Positions 19,220-31,463 of a stretch of DNA of 64,000 nt are shown one piece after another. The DNA comes from Neoaquamicrobium microcysteis (GTDB lineage: Bacteria > Pseudomonadota > Alphaproteobacteria > Rhizobiales > Rhizobiaceae): contig NZ_VSZS01000062.1 of NCBI RefSeq assembly GCF_008180155.1, positions 124,001 through 188,000 on the forward strand, written 5' to 3'. The notes under the pieces are model-generated. The model saw only the letters and a list, made by a program, of their open reading frames with translations, was not told the DNA's origin and did not search any database. A program made the translations under genes and the position numbers. The first letter of the stretch is position 1, and each line of letters opens with the position of its first letter.

Positions 19220-19425
19220 CCCAAGTCCAGCATTTCCGGCCCTCGCACCGGCTTTGTTGCAAAAAGTGAATCCCATCGAATCTCAAGGCCTTGTCACGGA
19301 ATCGTTAGTCTGATTCCTTGGGGTCAGAATCGTTTCCTTGTTTTGAGTCGAGTGTGCGGACGCCGGCGAGTCGCTCGCCGGAAGACTCTGACTCAAACCT
19401 GACGAAACACGTCTAAGGCCCGAGC
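19220..19425. promoter_or_regulatory. murB-ddl intergenic region with a dense GANTC (CcrM site) cluster
   Basis: Nine GANTC sites start at 19268, 19278, 19299, 19312, 19327, 19345, 19368, 19384 and 19390. Among them are a CAAGGCCTTG palindrome (19284-19293), a GGAATC/GATTCC inverted pair (19298-19303, 19312-19317) and two copies of GAATCGTT (19299-19306, 19327-19334). The region faces ddl-ftsQ-ftsA-ftsZ and is the only gap over 100 bp inside the cluster. CcrM methylates GANTC in alphaproteobacteria; a regulatory role here is inferred. Confidence 0.6.
19342..19397. repeat. Long imperfect hairpin upstream of ddl
   Basis: Outer arms TTTGAGTC (19342-19349) and GACTCAAA (19390-19397) pair perfectly; inner arms CCGGCGAG (19363-19370) and CTCGCCGG (19374-19381) pair around a TCG loop. 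No T-tract follows on the plus strand, so it is not a standard terminator. GANTC sites lie in both outer arms. Confidence 0.6.
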
Positions 19426-20373
19426 ATGAGGGGATTTCCGGGCATGGAGAAAAAGAAGCACGTTGCCGTTCTTCTGGGCGGGTTTTCGTCCGAGCGGCCG
19501 GTCTCTCTTTCGTCCGGAAACGCCTGTGCAGACGCTCTCGAAAAGGAAGGCTACCGCGTCACCCGCGTCGATGTGGGGCGCGACGTTTCGAGTGTGCTTG
19601 CGGAGCTGAAGCCGGACGTCGCTTTCAACGCGCTGCACGGGCCTTACGGCGAGGACGGCACGATCCAGGGCGTCCTCGAATACCTCCAGATCCCCTACAC
19701 CCATTCGGGTGTGCTGGCCTCGGCGCTGGCGATGGACAAGGAGCAGGCCAAGCGGGTGGCGAAGTCGGTGGGGATTCCCGTCGCCGAATCACGCGTGATG
19801 AATCGTTTCGATATCGGTAACGCTCACCCGATGAAGCCGCCCTACGTCGTCAAACCGGTGAACGAGGGGTCGAGTTTCGGGGTCGTGATCGTCAAGGAAG
19901 ACCAGTCGCATCCGCCCCAGATCATCACCTCGTCGGAGTGGCGATATGGCGATACGGTGATGGTGGAACGCTTCATTCACGGGCGCGAGCTGACCTGCGC
20001 GGTTATGGGCGATGTGGCGCTGGGCGTGACCGAGATCATCCCCGTCGGCCACTCGTTCTACGATTACGATGCGAAATATGTCGCGGGCGGCTCAAAACAC
20101 GAATGCCCCGCAAAAGTTTCACCCTTTATTTACCAAAAAGTACAGACACTGGCGCTCAAGGCACACCAAGCAATTGGATGTCGTGGCGTCTCCCGGTCGG
20201 ACTTCCGCTACGACGATCGCTATTCCGAGAATGGCGAGTTGGTCTGGCTGGAGGTGAACACCCAGCCGGGCATGACGCCAACGTCGCTGGTGCCTGAGAT
20301 CGCCGCGGAAGCGGGGCATGGTTTTGGTGAGCTTCTGAGTTGGATGGTGGAGGACGCTTCTTGTTCGCGTTGA
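19426..20373 (+). CDS. ddl: D-alanine--D-alanine ligase
   Basis: 315 residues in the ATP-grasp fold. The N-domain has [19 protein letters not shown], the central part has the [11 protein letters not shown] grasp loop, and the C-domain has [15 protein letters not shown] with metal-binding Glu/Asn. It makes the D-Ala-D-Ala that MurF uses. Two starts are possible: 19426, with TAAGG 7 nt upstream, and 19444, which would give 309 aa beginning MEKKKH. The 3' end overlaps ftsQ by 13 bp. Confidence 0.94.
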   Translation: MRGFPGMEKKKHVAVLLGGFSSERPVSLSSGNACADALEKEGYRVTRVDVGRDVSSVLAELKPDVAFNALHGPYGEDGTIQGVLEYLQIPYTHSGVLASALAMDKEQAKRVAKSVGIPVAESRVMNRFDIGNAHPMKPPYVVKPVNEGSSFGVVIVKEDQSHPPQIITSSEWRYGDTVMVERFIHGRELTCAVMGDVALGVTEIIPVGHSFYDYDAKYVAGGSKHECPAKVSPFIYQKVQTLALKAHQAIGCRGVSRSDFRYDDRYSENGELVWLEVNTQPGMTPTSLVPEIAAEAGHGFGELLSWMVEDASCSR

Positions 20374-21296
20374 CCTCAGGACGAGGTGGTGGGGCTGGCG
20401 CCGATGCGCGCGGGCGCTGGGCCTTGGCGTCCGGCGGTTTTGTCCTTCCGCGCTGGCTGCGAAAGCCGGTGCGCGCCTTCTCGCGTTTCGCGTCGGGAGA
20501 GATCGAGGCTCCGCCCTATGCGATGGCGATGCTGAGCGCCGCGCTCGTCGGCGGCTTCTCGCTCTACGGAGCGGTTCTCGGCGGACACATGCCAACTGTG
20601 GTGCAGGGCGTGACCGCGAGAACCGGTTTTGCGATCAACGAGATTCGCGTCAGCGGCAATCAGGAGACTTCCGAGATCGACGTGTTCGACCGGGTCGGCC
20701 TCGACGGCTGGACCTCGCTGGTCGGCTTCGATGTCGAGGAAGCGCGCAGCCGCATCGCCAGCCTTCCATGGGTCGAGGGCGTTTCGGTGCGCAAGATCTA
20801 TCCGTCCACGCTGGAGGTGAAGATCGCCGAGCGCACGCCCTACGCCATCTGGCAGCAGGGCACGCGGCTTTCGCTGATCGAGCAGGACGGCAGGCTGATC
20901 GCGCCGCTGGCAAGCGCGCGGCATCATTCGCTTCCGCTGGTCGTCGGCATGGGCGCCGAGGACGTCGCTTCCGGTTTCATCGCCAAGGTTGCGGCTTATC
21001 CGGAGCTGGCCAGCCGCGTGCGCGGCTATGTGCGCGTTTCCGAGCGTCGCTGGGACCTGCGGCTGGAGAACGGCGTGACGGTGAAGCTGCCGGAGCGCGG
21101 TGAGGACAAGGCGCTGCAGGAACTGGTCGCGCTGGATGCGCAGCAGGGGCTCCTGTCGCGCGATATCGAAACTGTCGACATGCGCTTTGCCGACCGGCTC
21201 GTCGTCAAGCTGTCGCCCGATGCGGCGGTGGCACGCGAGGCCGCGCTGAAGGAGCGTCTGGGCAAGAACTACAAGCCGGCGGAGCGTAACATATGA
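20361..21296 (+). CDS. ftsQ: Cell division protein FtsQ (TTG start)
   Basis: 311 residues. The start is placed at TTG 20361 because GGAGG lies 7 nt before it; another TTG at 20340 has no such site. The protein is bitopic: a basic cytoplasmic tail (1-50), one membrane span (about 54-75), a periplasmic POTRA domain ([11 protein letters not shown], about 88-160) and the FtsQ domain. It recruits FtsL/FtsB and links early and late divisome proteins. It overlaps ddl by 13 bp and ftsA by 4 bp. Confidence 0.92.
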   Translation: MFALTSGRGGGAGADARGRWALASGGFVLPRWLRKPVRAFSRFASGEIEAPPYAMAMLSAALVGGFSLYGAVLGGHMPTVVQGVTARTGFAINEIRVSGNQETSEIDVFDRVGLDGWTSLVGFDVEEARSRIASLPWVEGVSVRKIYPSTLEVKIAERTPYAIWQQGTRLSLIEQDGRLIAPLASARHHSLPLVVGMGAEDVASGFIAKVAAYPELASRVRGYVRVSERRWDLRLENGVTVKLPERGEDKALQELVALDAQQGLLSRDIETVDMRFADRLVVKLSPDAAVAREAALKERLGKNYKPAERNI

Positions 21297-22606
21297 GCTG
21301 GCTTGGCGGACAGAAGGACACGGCGGCCGGGCGTTCCGGCATCGTCACCGTGCTGGACGTGGGTTCCACCAAGGTTTGCTGCGTCATCGGCCAGCTGAAG
21401 CCCTGCGAGGAGAGCGAGCGGCTGCCGGGCCGTACGCACAAGATCAAGGTGATCGGCATCGGCCACCAGAAATCGCAGGGCGTGAAGTCCGGCGTCATCG
21501 TGGAGCTGGATCGTGCCGAGCAGGCGGTGCGGCTGGCGGTGGATGCCGCGGAGCGCATGGCAGGCCTGACCGTCGAATCGCTTTTCGTGAACGTTTCGGC
21601 CGGACGGATGAAGAGCTCGATCTTCTCGTCGTCGGTGAACCTGGGCGGCCACGAGGCGGGCGAGGGCGACATCAAGCGCGTCCTGGCGGCCGGCGCCAAG
21701 CAGGCGCTGCGCGCCGAGCGCGAAGTGGTGCATTCGCTGCCGGTGGGCTTTTCGCTGGATGCCGAGCGCGGCGTGCGCGACCCGCGCGGCATGATCGGCG
21801 ACGTGCTGGGCGTGGACATGCACGTGCTGACGGCCGATGCCGCGCCGCTGCGCAATCTGGAGCTTTGCGTCAACCGCTCGCACCTTTCGGTCGAGCGCAT
21901 GGTCGCGACGCCTTATGCGAGCGGCCTGTCCGCGCTGGTGGACGACGAGGCGGAAATGGGCGCTGCCTGCATCGACATGGGTGGCGGCACGACCACCATC
22001 TCCATCTTCGCGGAAGGCAAGTTCGTCTATGCCGAGGTGCTGCCAATAGGCGGCGGGCACGTGACGATGGACCTTGCCAAGGGTCTTTCGACCGGGCGCG
22101 AACATGCCGAGCGGCTGAAGGTCATGCACGGCTCCGCGCTGCCGGCGATCGACGACGACCGCGACATGGTGACCATCCAGCCGATCGGCCCGGATGATGG
22201 CGAGATGCCGCAGCATGCGCCGCGCTCGGTGATGAACAAGATCATCCGCGCGCGCATCGAGGAGACGCTGGAGATCGTGCGCGACCGACTCAACAAGTCG
22301 GGCTTCGCAGGCGTGATCGGCAAGCGTGTGGTGCTGACGGGCGGCGCCAGCCAGCTTGCCGGACTGCCGGAAGCGGCACGACGCATTCTCGCACGCAACG
22401 TGCGGCTGGGCAGGCCGCTCGGCGTGACAGGGTTGCCGGAAGCGGCGAAGGGACCAGCCTTCGCCACAACGGTTGGCCTGCTGATCTATCCGCAGGTTGC
22501 AGGCGTGGAGAGCAGGTACGGAAAAGGCGGTGCCTTGCGTTTCAAGGGCACGGGGACGGGCGGCAGGCTTCAGCGTGTCGGCCAGTGGTTCAAGGACAGT
22601 TTCTAA
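21293..22606 (+). CDS. ftsA: Cell division protein FtsA
   Basis: 437-residue actin-fold ATPase that tethers FtsZ to the membrane. The phosphate loops [11 protein letters not shown] (near 20) and [14 protein letters not shown] (near 223) are present, and [13 protein letters not shown] marks the adenosine motif. The C-terminus ends VGQWFKDSF, an amphipathic helix expected to insert into the membrane. Overlap with ftsQ is ATGA; 67 bp separate it from ftsZ. Confidence 0.96.
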   Translation: MSWLGGQKDTAAGRSGIVTVLDVGSTKVCCVIGQLKPCEESERLPGRTHKIKVIGIGHQKSQGVKSGVIVELDRAEQAVRLAVDAAERMAGLTVESLFVNVSAGRMKSSIFSSSVNLGGHEAGEGDIKRVLAAGAKQALRAEREVVHSLPVGFSLDAERGVRDPRGMIGDVLGVDMHVLTADAAPLRNLELCVNRSHLSVERMVATPYASGLSALVDDEAEMGAACIDMGGGTTTISIFAEGKFVYAEVLPIGGGHVTMDLAKGLSTGREHAERLKVMHGSALPAIDDDRDMVTIQPIGPDDGEMPQHAPRSVMNKIIRARIEETLEIVRDRLNKSGFAGVIGKRVVLTGGASQLAGLPEAARRILARNVRLGRPLGVTGLPEAAKGPAFATTVGLLIYPQVAGVESRYGKGGALRFKGTGTGGRLQRVGQWFKDSF

Positions 22607-22673
22607 ACAGCAGGGGCAAGCCCCACGCAGCCGCAGCGGCGAAGCGGCGGGAAAGGCGAAAAGGACGAGGACA

Positions 22674-24350
22674 ATGAGCATCAATCTGCAGAAGCCGGAC
22701 ATCACCGAACTGAAGCCCCGGATCACCGTGTTCGGTGTCGGTGGCGGTGGCGGCAACGCCGTGAACAACATGATCACCGCGGGATTGCGTGGCGTTGAGT
22801 TCGTCGTGGCCAACACCGACGCGCAGGCGCTGACCATGTCGAAGTCCGAGCGGATGATCCAGCTCGGCGCGCATGTCACCGAAGGCCTTGGCGCCGGCTC
22901 GCAGCCCGAGGTTGGCCGCGCGGCGGCCGAAGAGTGCATCGACGAGATCATGGACCATCTGTCCAATACCCATATGTGCTTCGTCACCGCCGGCATGGGC
23001 GGCGGCACGGGCACGGGCGCTGCCCCGGTGGTGGCGCGTGCGGCACGTGAGAAGGGCATCCTGACCGTCGGCGTCGTGACCAAGCCGTTCCACTTCGAAG
23101 GCCAGCGCCGCATGAAGACAGCGGATATGGGTATCGAGGAACTGCAGAAGAGCGTCGATACGCTCATCGTCATCCCGAACCAGAACCTATTCCGCATCGC
23201 CAACGACAAGACCACCTTCGCCGACGCCTTCGCGATGGCCGATCAGGTGCTCTATTCGGGTGTGGCCTGCATCACCGACCTGATGGTCAAGGAAGGCCTC
23301 ATCAACCTCGATTTCGCCGACGTTCGCTCGGTGATGCGCGAGATGGGCAAGGCCATGATGGGCACGGGCGAAGCTTCGGGCGAGGGCCGTGCGATGGCAG
23401 CAGCCGAAGCCGCGATCGCCAACCCGCTGCTCGACGAGACCTCGATGAAGGGCGCACGCGGCCTGCTGATCTCCATCACCGGTGGTCGCGACCTGACGCT
23501 GTTCGAGGTCGACGAAGCCGCGACCCGCATCCGCGAGGAAGTGGATCAGGACGCCAACATCATCCTTGGCGCGACCTTCGATGAGGAACTGGAGGGCGTC
23601 ATCCGCGTGTCTGTGGTTGCGACCGGGATCGACAAGTCGGCAGCGGAGATCAACACCCCGCCGATCTCCATCCGCCCGCCGCAGAAGCCGGTACAGCAGC
23701 CCATGCAGCAGCGTCCGGTCGAAATCCGCCCGGCCGTGGCGGCAGCCCCGGTACAGCCGGAAGCACCGCGCGCCAGCGATCCGGTTGCCGAGGCTATCCG
23801 CATCGCGGAAATGAACGCCGAACTGGCAGCCGCGCCGCGCGCCGCCGCCGAGCAGGAGTTCCGGCCGCAGAGCAGGCTGTTCGCGCAGCCGGCGGCAGAG
23901 CCTGTCGCGCAGCCCGTCGTCCAGCAGGAGTTCGCTCGCCCGGCAGCGCCGGTTGCCGCTCCGGTGCAGCAGGCCGCAGCACCCGCGCCGGTGCAGCCGC
24001 GCATGCCGCGTGTGGAAGACTTCCCGCCGGTCGTTCGTGCCGAGCTGGAAGCCCCGCTTGCGCACGACCATGAAGAGCGCGGCCCCATGGGCCTGCTCAA
24101 GCGCCTGACGCAGGGCCTGTCCTCCCGCCGCGAGGAAGAGCCGGCACGTCTGCAGCCCGCACAGCCGCGCGAGCCGCGCCTGCGCCAGCCTGCACCCGAG
24201 CAGCGCCGCGCGCCTGCACAGGACGCGCAGCTCTACGCACCGCAGCGCGGACAGCTCGACCAGCAGGGACGCGTTTCGGTCCAGCCGCGCACGCATCAGG
24301 AAGACGACCAGCTTGAAATCCCGGCCTTCCTGCGCCGGCAGGCGAACTGA
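22674..24350 (+). CDS. ftsZ: Cell division GTPase FtsZ, long-linker form
   Basis: 558 residues from ATG 22674, with AGGACGAGGAC upstream. The tubulin-like GTPase core (about 15-330) has GGGTGTG at 109-115 and NxxxxD-type synergy residues. A long Pro/Gln/Ala-rich linker (about 335-540) follows, and the conserved C-terminal peptide [12 protein letters not shown] ends the protein and is expected to bind FtsA. The linker makes it about 175 residues longer than the 383-aa E. coli FtsZ, as known in rhizobia and Caulobacter. It forms the Z ring. Confidence 0.97.
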   Translation: MSINLQKPDITELKPRITVFGVGGGGGNAVNNMITAGLRGVEFVVANTDAQALTMSKSERMIQLGAHVTEGLGAGSQPEVGRAAAEECIDEIMDHLSNTHMCFVTAGMGGGTGTGAAPVVARAAREKGILTVGVVTKPFHFEGQRRMKTADMGIEELQKSVDTLIVIPNQNLFRIANDKTTFADAFAMADQVLYSGVACITDLMVKEGLINLDFADVRSVMREMGKAMMGTGEASGEGRAMAAAEAAIANPLLDETSMKGARGLLISITGGRDLTLFEVDEAATRIREEVDQDANIILGATFDEELEGVIRVSVVATGIDKSAAEINTPPISIRPPQKPVQQPMQQRPVEIRPAVAAAPVQPEAPRASDPVAEAIRIAEMNAELAAAPRAAAEQEFRPQSRLFAQPAAEPVAQPVVQQEFARPAAPVAAPVQQAAAPAPVQPRMPRVEDFPPVVRAELEAPLAHDHEERGPMGLLKRLTQGLSSRREEEPARLQPAQPREPRLRQPAPEQRRAPAQDAQLYAPQRGQLDQQGRVSVQPRTHQEDDQLEIPAFLRRQAN

Positions 24351-24356
24351 CGACGG

Positions 24357-24420
24357 AAAAGGGCCGTGGTGGCGGGGCAGGGCGAAACCATCCGCCGCGC
24401 CGATCACGGCCCTTTCCTTC
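24357..24420 (+). terminator. Probable terminator of the dcw cluster after ftsZ
   Basis: An 11-bp perfect stem pairs AAAGGGCCGTG (24358-24368) with CACGGCCCTTT (24405-24415) across a 36-nt GC-rich loop, followed by CCTTC. The loop is long and the T-tract short, so its efficiency is uncertain. Confidence 0.6.
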
Positions 24421-24685
24421 TGCTTCACGGAATGTTACAGGCGGGCGCTTCGGCGCTCGCTTTCCGTTAAGGAAATGTTAGGGATAACAAAGGGTTGCAG
24501 CAAGAGTGTAAGTCGGCCAATGCTGTAACGGAGGGTAAGAAACCGTGATTTGGACTCTCTTACTCCCAACATTATCTTCGACAACAATCAAAACGGTCAG
24601 GGATTCGTGGGGATGAGAGCCCCTGAGCCGAAAGTAGAAGCCATGATCGGCATTCCGATCTGTCGGGCATAACCGGGACGGGTTT
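24421..24685. other. ftsZ-lpxC leader region
   Basis: No gene is seen. It is relatively AT-rich for this genome and likely holds the lpxC promoter. It contains a CtrA-like TTAA-N7-TTAG box (24467-24481) and two GANTC sites (in TTGGACTCTC near 24553 and GGGATTCGTG near 24602). Confidence 0.45.
24467..24481 (+). promoter_or_regulatory. CtrA-like box upstream of lpxC
   Basis: TTAA (24467-24470), 7 nt, TTAG (24478-24481): seven of the eight consensus bases of TTAA-N7-TTAA. The mraZ leader carries the same variant. Confidence 0.35.
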
Positions 24686-25636
24686 ATGGGGATCGACTTG
24701 CACGACTACCAGACCACGCTCAAGTCGCGCGTGTCGTTGTCCGGCACGGGCGTCCACAGCGGAAAGCCTGTCTCCATCCATTTCAATCCGGCCGACGCCG
24801 ACACCGGCATCGTGTTCTCTCGGACCGACGGCTCCGGCCGCACTGTCGAGCTTCGCGCGCTTGTTGCCGAAGTGGGCGGCACCGACCTCTCCACCATTCT
24901 GGGTGATCCCGCAGGCGTCCACGTCGCCACGGTCGAGCACCTGCTGGCGGCACTTTCGTCTCTCGGCATCGACAATGTGCTGATCGAGATCGATGGCAAC
25001 GAAGTGCCTATCTTCGACGGCAGCGCGGCTCCCTTCGTCGAGGCGTTCGATCACGCCGGGCTGCGCCAGCAGGCCGTGAAGCGGCGCTATATCCGCATCG
25101 TCAAGCCGGTTCGCATCGAGAGCGGCGCTTCTTGGGCCGAGTTCCGGCCGTATGACGGCACCCGGTTCGAGGTCGAGATCGATTTCGAGACGCCGGTGAT
25201 CGGCCGTCAGTATTTCACCGCCGACATCACGCCCGACACCTTCCGGCAGGAGATCGCGCGGGCGCGCACCTTCGGCTTCATGAAGGACGTCGAGCGCCTT
25301 TGGGCTGCCGGCTATGCGCTTGGCTCCTCGCTTGAGAATTCCGTCGTGATCGGTCACGACGACCGGGTCATCAATATGGAAGGCCTGCGTTACTCCAACG
25401 AGTTCGCGCGCCACAAGATGCTGGACGCGATGGGCGATCTGGCTCTGGCAGGGGCGCGGTTCATCGGCTGCTTCCGCTCCTACCGTGGCGGCCACCGGCT
25501 GAACGCATCCGCACTGCGCAGGCTGCTTTCCGATCGTACCGCTTTCGAGATCGTCGAGACCGCGCGGCGCGAGCGTGGCCGCAAGGCCGAGATGATCGCG
25601 GTGAACGCGCCCGTCTACGCGCCCTGGATGATCTGA
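24686..25636 (+). CDS. lpxC: UDP-3-O-acyl-N-acetylglucosamine deacetylase LpxC
   Basis: 316 residues, the first committed step of lipid A synthesis, cytoplasmic and zinc-dependent. The N-domain contains LSGTGVHSGK; the zinc His is in VEHLLAAL (near 84), and the second His and Asp are in RHKMLDAMGDLALAG (near 240). Length is normal. The ftsZ-lpxC neighbourhood is widespread and ties division to outer-membrane supply. LpxC levels are often controlled by proteolysis; nothing in the C-terminus proves that here. Confidence 0.96.
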   Translation: MGIDLHDYQTTLKSRVSLSGTGVHSGKPVSIHFNPADADTGIVFSRTDGSGRTVELRALVAEVGGTDLSTILGDPAGVHVATVEHLLAALSSLGIDNVLIEIDGNEVPIFDGSAAPFVEAFDHAGLRQQAVKRRYIRIVKPVRIESGASWAEFRPYDGTRFEVEIDFETPVIGRQYFTADITPDTFRQEIARARTFGFMKDVERLWAAGYALGSSLENSVVIGHDDRVINMEGLRYSNEFARHKMLDAMGDLALAGARFIGCFRSYRGGHRLNASALRRLLSDRTAFEIVETARRERGRKAEMIAVNAPVYAPWMI

Positions 25637-25645
25637 CAGGGAACG

Positions 25646-25668
25646 CGCAAGCGCCGGTTTTGCGCGGT
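25646..25668. repeat. Hairpin in the lpxC-bamD gap
   Basis: GCGCAA and TTTGCGC arms flank a GC-rich centre just after the lpxC stop. No T-tract follows. It may slow or end transcription; the rest of the 207-bp gap shows no gene. Confidence 0.35.
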
Positions 25669-25843
25669 GTTTCTTGCTGTTTGTCGCCACAAAAAAGTGC
25701 CATTGCACGGCAACAAGATTGCCGAGGGGCGACAGTTCAACTATGACTGCCGCACATTCAGGCACCGGGCCGAAGGCGTTTGCGTCTCTCGGATGGTTCG
25801 GTGCACAGCGAATTGATCGAAGCCAGAGGGGCGAACGTCCGTC

Positions 25844-26710
25844 ATGACTGAATTCCGCAGAGCCGCTTCCGCCAGGCCACGCAGCGCGTTGGGCCTTCTG
25901 GCGTGCGCGGTTGCGTTGCCGCTTATGGTATCGGCCTGCGCGTCCGATCGCGACGTCGACCTCGCCGCCTATGTCGACAGCGTGGAGCCGGCAGACACCC
26001 TGTACAACCAGGGCCTCGCCAACCTCGAATCCGGCCGTATGACCGAGGCCGCCCGCAAGTTCGAGGCGGTGGATCGCCAGCATCCCTATTCGGAGCACGC
26101 CCGCAAAGCGATGGTGATGAACGCCTTCGCCAATTACCGTCAGGGCAAGTACGAGGAAGCCATCACCGCCGGCCAGCGCTATGTCTCGCTCTATCCGAGC
26201 ACGGACGACGCAGCCTACGCGCAGTATATCGTCGGGCTCTCCTATTTCCGCCAGATCCGTGACGTGACGCGCGACCAGCGCGAATCGCGCCGCGCCGTCG
26301 AGGCGATGCAGGAGGTGGTGGATCGTTGGCCCGATTCGGAATATGTCGACGACGCGAAGGCAAAGATCCGCTTCGCCCGCGACCAGCTCGCCGGCAAGGA
26401 AATGCAGATCGGCCGCTACTATCTCGAACGGCGCGAATACATCGCCGGTGTCAAGCGCTTCCGCAACGTCGTGGAAGTCTACGGTGACACGCGCCATGTC
26501 GAGGAGGCGCTGGCACGCCTGACGGAGACCTATTACGCGATGGGCCTCGCCTCGGAAGCGCAGACCGCCGCTGCCGTGCTCGGGCACAATTTCCCCGAGA
26601 GCCAGTGGTACAAGGACTCCTATGCGCTGCTGCAGTCGGGAGGGCTTTCGCCGCGCGAAAATCAGGGATCGTGGCTCAGCCGGGCCGGCGCGCTGATCGC
26701 CGGAAGCTGA
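25844..26710 (+). CDS. bamD: Outer membrane assembly lipoprotein BamD
   Basis: 288 residues. The signal peptide ends in a lipobox at VSAC with Cys32, so the protein is lipidated and held at the inner face of the outer membrane. Residues about 50-270 form TPR-like helical repeats ([38 protein letters not shown]), the BamD/ComL fold. BamD works with BamA to insert beta-barrel proteins. Only 11 bp separate it from recN. Confidence 0.94.
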   Translation: MTEFRRAASARPRSALGLLACAVALPLMVSACASDRDVDLAAYVDSVEPADTLYNQGLANLESGRMTEAARKFEAVDRQHPYSEHARKAMVMNAFANYRQGKYEEAITAGQRYVSLYPSTDDAAYAQYIVGLSYFRQIRDVTRDQRESRRAVEAMQEVVDRWPDSEYVDDAKAKIRFARDQLAGKEMQIGRYYLERREYIAGVKRFRNVVEVYGDTRHVEEALARLTETYYAMGLASEAQTAAAVLGHNFPESQWYKDSYALLQSGGLSPRENQGSWLSRAGALIAGS

Positions 26711-26721
26711 TTATCTCCTAG

Positions 26722-28407
26722 ATGCTGGCGCACCTGTCGATCCGCGATATCGTTCTGATCGAACGGCTCGACATCGATTTTTCGGCTGGCATGTCGGTAC
26801 TAACCGGCGAGACGGGCGCCGGCAAATCCATTCTGCTCGATGCGCTGTCTCTGGCGCTTGGCGCGCGCGGCGACGCCTCGCTCGTGCGCCACGGCGCGGG
26901 GCAGGGCAACGTCACCGCGATCTTCGACGTGCCGGCCAACCATCCCGCACGCGAAATCCTGCGCGCCAACGCGCTGGACGATGGCGAGGGGGTGGGCGGC
27001 GACCTGATCCTGCGGCGCACGCAGTCGGCCGACGGTCGGAGCCGCGTCTTCGTCAACGACCAGCCTGCCAGCGTCTCGCTTCTTCGCGAGATCGGCCGCG
27101 CGCTGGTCGAAATCCACGGCCAGCACGACGACCGCGCATTGGTGGATGCGGCCGCGCATCGCGACCTGCTGGACGCATTCGGCGGTCACGTCGGCGCCGC
27201 GCAATCCGTTGCGCGCGCATGGCGGGCGTGGCGCGAGGCGGAGCAGGGGCTGGCACGGCACCGCGCCAAGGTCGAGGCGGCGGCGCGCGAGGCCGACTAT
27301 CTACGCGCTTCCGTGGACGAGCTTTCCAAGCTCGACCCGCAGCCCGGCGAGGAAACCGACCTCGCAGAGCGGCGCGCGGCGATGATGCGCGCCGAAAAGA
27401 TCGCCTCCGACATTTCCGACGCGCAGGACGTGCTGGCCGGGCAGGGCTCAGCCGTTCCGCAGCTCGCGAGCCTGCTACGCCGCCTTCAGCGCAAGGCGGA
27501 GGCCGCGCCTGGGCTGCTGGACGACATCATCAAGTCGCTGGACGAGGCGCTGATTTCGCTCGACGATGCGCAGCAGGCGGTGGATGCAGCGATGCGAGCC
27601 GCCGAGTTCGACCCGAAGGCGCTCGAAGACGCCGAGGAGCGGCTGTTTGCGCTTCGGGCGGTGGCCAGGAAGCATTCGGTCGCGGTGGACGATCTGGCTG
27701 CGCTGCGCGACAGCATGGCGGCCGACCTCGCCGATCTCGATGCGGGCGAGGAACGGCTGGCCGGGCTGGAAAACGAGGCACGCGCCGCGCGCGTGGCCTA
27801 TGACGAGGCGGCCGCGCACCTTTCCGAACTGCGCAGAGGCACGGCTGCGTCGCTTGCTAAATCGGTGATGAAGGAGCTTCCCGCGCTGAAGCTGGAGCGG
27901 GCCGAGTTCATCGTGGAGATTTCATCCGAGCCGGACGATCGCGCCGAGACGGGTATTGACCAGATCGAGTTCTGGGTGCGCACCAACCCCGGCACACGGC
28001 CGGGGCCGATCATGAAGGTCGCGTCTGGCGGCGAGCTGTCGCGCTTCCTGCTGGCGCTGAAAGTGGCGCTGGCGGACAGGGGCTCGGCGCCGACGCTGGT
28101 TTTCGACGAGATCGATACCGGCGTGGGCGGCGCCGTGGCGGACGCCATCGGCCAGCGGCTGGCGCGGCTTGCAAGCCGCATCCAGGTGCTGTCTGTGACG
28201 CATGCGCCGCAGGTGGCCGCGCGGGCGGACACGCACTACCTCATCTCCAAGTCGGGCGGGGCGGACAAGGTGGCGACGGGGGTTGCTGCGCTTGCTAAGA
28301 ACGATCGTCAGGAAGAGATCGCGCGCATGCTGGCCGGCGCGACCATCACCGACGAGGCCAGGGCTGCCGCCGAGCGGCTGCTGCGCGAGAACGCCTCGGT
28401 CTCCTGA
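26722..28407 (+). CDS. recN: DNA repair protein RecN (SMC-like)
   Basis: 561 residues. Walker A GETGAGKS is at 29-36 and the C-terminal ABC signature VASGGELSRF and Walker B LVFDEIDTGVGG lie near 432-465. The middle (about 150-390) is an Ala/Glu/Arg-rich antiparallel coiled coil. RecN acts early in recombinational repair of double-strand breaks. No LexA-type box was identified upstream; bamD lies only 11 bp away, so read-through is likely. Confidence 0.95.
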   Translation: MLAHLSIRDIVLIERLDIDFSAGMSVLTGETGAGKSILLDALSLALGARGDASLVRHGAGQGNVTAIFDVPANHPAREILRANALDDGEGVGGDLILRRTQSADGRSRVFVNDQPASVSLLREIGRALVEIHGQHDDRALVDAAAHRDLLDAFGGHVGAAQSVARAWRAWREAEQGLARHRAKVEAAAREADYLRASVDELSKLDPQPGEETDLAERRAAMMRAEKIASDISDAQDVLAGQGSAVPQLASLLRRLQRKAEAAPGLLDDIIKSLDEALISLDDAQQAVDAAMRAAEFDPKALEDAEERLFALRAVARKHSVAVDDLAALRDSMAADLADLDAGEERLAGLENEARAARVAYDEAAAHLSELRRGTAASLAKSVMKELPALKLERAEFIVEISSEPDDRAETGIDQIEFWVRTNPGTRPGPIMKVASGGELSRFLLALKVALADRGSAPTLVFDEIDTGVGGAVADAIGQRLARLASRIQVLSVTHAPQVAARADTHYLISKSGGADKVATGVAALAKNDRQEEIARMLAGATITDEARAAAERLLRENASVS

Positions 28408-28442
28408 CAGTGGGGGCTTGAGCGGCGGGGCAGGGGCGCTAG

Positions 28443-30650
<2,208 letters not shown>

Positions 30651-30737
30651 CGCATCCGTCCCGCTGATCCCTTGGCTCAACCGAATTGATGTGACAGGGC
30701 AGCGATGCTGACCTAAACAGGCGCATCGCGAGGCCCC

Positions 30738-31463
30738 ATGTCCACAGCAGAACTGACCGAAACGCAACCCGACCGGCGGAGGGAATTTCTCGACGGCATG
30801 CGTTACGGCTTGCCCGTGCTGCTGGCTTCCATGCCGTTCGGCCTGCTGTTCGGTGCGCTTGCGGCGCAGAACGGCATGAGCGTCGGCGAGGCGGTGCTGA
30901 TGAGCGCGACGGTGTTTGCCGGCGCGAGCCAGATGGTGGGCCTCGAACTCTTCGGCCAGACGATCGCGCCGTGGCTGATCGTGCTTTCGATCTTCGCGGT
31001 CAACTTCCGCCACGTGCTCTATTCCGCAGCGCTAGGACGACGCGTCACGCACTGGACGCCGTTCCAGCGGGCGTTCGGCTTCTTCTTCCTGACCGATCCG
31101 CAATATGCGGAGGGTGAGAAGAAGGCGCTGAATGGCGGGCTTTCGTTCGCGTGGTTCATGGGAATGGCCACGCCGATCTATATCTTCTGGGTGGTGGAAG
31201 CCGGCATCGGCGCGGCTTTCGGCAACCTCGTGCCCAACCCGCACGCGCTGGGCTTCGACTTCCTGCTGCCGATCTATTTCCTCGGTCTCGTGATGGATTT
31301 CCGCAAGCGGCCGCTGTGGCTGCCTGTCGTGGCGATCAGCGCGGCGGTGTCGATTGCGGCGTTCTATCTCGTCGGTTCGCCGTGGCATGTCTCCATCGGT
31401 GCGGCCGCAGGCATCGCGCTGGCCGCCGCGCTGACGCCTGCGAAAAGGGGTGCTAGCCTATGA
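30738..31463 (+). CDS. azlC: AzlC family branched-chain amino acid exporter subunit
   Basis: 241 residues with about seven to eight hydrophobic segments; the FLDGMRYGLPVLLASMPFGLLFG start and the GASQMVGLELFG motif are typical of AzlC. With AzlD it forms an inner-membrane exporter for branched-chain amino acids (the role known from azaleucine resistance); the substrate here is inferred. It overlaps azlD by 4 bp. Confidence 0.9.
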   Translation: MSTAELTETQPDRRREFLDGMRYGLPVLLASMPFGLLFGALAAQNGMSVGEAVLMSATVFAGASQMVGLELFGQTIAPWLIVLSIFAVNFRHVLYSAALGRRVTHWTPFQRAFGFFFLTDPQYAEGEKKALNGGLSFAWFMGMATPIYIFWVVEAGIGAAFGNLVPNPHALGFDFLLPIYFLGLVMDFRKRPLWLPVVAISAAVSIAAFYLVGSPWHVSIGAAAGIALAAALTPAKRGASL

